Positions 63,220 to 64,000 of a stretch of 64,000 nt of DNA are shown piece after piece. The translations under genes and the position numbers were made by a program. The stretch's first letter is position 1. Each line of letters starts with the position of its first letter. This DNA is from Fasciola hepatica (lineage: Eukaryota; Platyhelminthes; Trematoda; Plagiorchiida; Fasciolidae), in contig CANUEZ040000129.1 of the NCBI GenBank assembly GCA_948099385.1, positions 806,001 to 870,000 on the forward strand, read 5' to 3'. Below the pieces are notes generated by a model, which saw only the letters and a list, made by a program, of their open reading frames with translations, did not search any database and was not told the origin of the DNA.

Positions 63220-63544
63220 TTGCGAGCAGCTCCTCGAGAGACTGAACCTGCAATCACTGGAACTCAGCGGGCGTAGGGTTGACCTGGAGGAAACCTTCAA
63301 AATAAAGGACGGAATAGTCGACTTTAGTGAAGGGGTGAGGACCTTACTAGGGCCCAGTGGCAACACCGCAACTCGAAAAATTACCCCTAAGTTACTGAGG
63401 GAGAGAGTGATAACTGAAATGAGAGAAAAACCCTTCTCCGCCAGGGTAGCGAACGGTTGGAATGGACAACCGGACGACGTGATTGTAGCGTCGACAGCGA
63501 GAGATCTCAAGAAAGAGCGTGATGGAGAAGAGAACAATGTTTAA
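63220..63544 (+). pseudogene. LINE reverse transcriptase C-terminal fragment
   Basis: The plus-strand frame reads LQSLELSGRRVDLEETFKI, then after about 50 residues FSARVANGWNGQPDDVI and STARDLKKERD. This is the canonical C-terminal LINE ORF2 pattern (R-R-x-R-x-D-L-x-E-x-F-K, then F-x-x-R-V-x-N-x-W-N-x-L-P). Here W-N-G-Q-P replaces the usual leucine. The frame stops at 63544. The upstream RT palm is not recognisable in 62600-63200, so the copy is truncated or badly decayed. Confidence 0.75.
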
Positions 63545-64000
63545 AGAAAAGATGTACTGAGTGGTACCACGATCCTCCCGCCTCCTTAACCTTACCTCCC
63601 TTTTCAACCGTTCCTTCTATCGTCATCTGATTTTTCATTTCATCTACCTAGTTCCTCAGGAGCTTGTTAGCCCTTAGCAACTTCCTAAAACTCATGGCCC
63701 TATGGACGACTAGCTGCCAGCTGTTAGCACCTGGCAACAAGGACCCCGTACGTCTTTCGGATAAGCCCGCCATGGCAGTGAGGCATCGTCTTTTCCGTTG
63801 TCCTCACCATTAGTTCGAAGAAGACCTTGCGTTTCTGCTTACTGTAGCACGGGGAGATTAAAAGGGTTCAAAGTGCAAGAAGCTGGACAGTTTCCGTGCC
63901 ACACAGTAAACGTCCCGTGAACCGAACTGAAGTGACCTCAGCTGTCTGCCTCTGATCTCAGAAGGTTCACGCAAAACAAAGGAAGAAGTGCCCGAGGTGT
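63545..64000. other. no recognisable gene
   Basis: Directly downstream of the LINE fragment and possibly its 3' untranslated region. No simple-repeat tail is seen. Confidence 0.4.

Overview
The window is eukaryotic and almost entirely made of transposable elements. I see no convincing single-copy host gene apart from one intact-looking transposase-derived gene. The mix of CR1-like non-LTR retrotransposons with (TTA)n tails, a BEL/Pao LTR retrotransposon, a SWIM-domain MULE-type gene and very short candidate introns (33 and 45 nt) suggests a flatworm (Platyhelminthes), perhaps a large-genome tapeworm or fluke. That assignment is inference.

The dominant structure is a large interrupted inverted repeat. 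Left arm 18378-30655 and right arm 34446-46723 (about 12.3 kb each) are reverse complements at roughly 99.9% identity, around a 3.8 kb unique spacer. Paired coordinates sum to 65101, or 65095 distal to a (TA)n length difference. Each arm holds, from outside inwards: a LINE-derived repeat without EN/RT (18424-21050 / 44051-46671) containing a TA-flanked insert with a hammerhead-ribozyme-like motif; a 6.7 kb BEL/Pao element with 379-bp LTRs and a GGGAG target duplication (21056-27759 + / 37342-44045 -); a LINE 3' fragment; and the 3' half of a LINE reverse transcriptase that reaches the inner edge. Shared target duplications and a shared pol frameshift show that the BEL element inserted once and was then copied with the whole block. 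Both outer edges coincide with LINE (TTA)n tails. The inner edge cuts a LINE that is continuous only on the right (31-35 kb), so the right inner junction is probably ancestral.

Left flank (1-18.4 kb): a decayed LINE RT (1.9-2.4 kb); a second copy of the LINE-derived repeat, split into 5860-6140 and 9868-11370 by about 3.7 kb of DNA containing the MULE-type gene (9599-7224, minus); a LINE RT tail (13 kb); and an RT-less LINE (15.6-18.4 kb). The MULE-type frame is open for 791 codons apart from two in-frame stops. Each stop lies in a candidate micro-intron whose length is a multiple of three.

Right flank (46.7-64 kb): a decayed minus-strand LINE ending exactly at the right arm edge; a nearly complete but dead minus-strand LINE (52.5-55.3 kb); a heavily mutated BEL/Pao pol relic (59 kb); and a plus-strand LINE RT C-terminus (63.5 kb). 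The remaining stretches look like old, unrecognisable intergenic or repeat-derived DNA.
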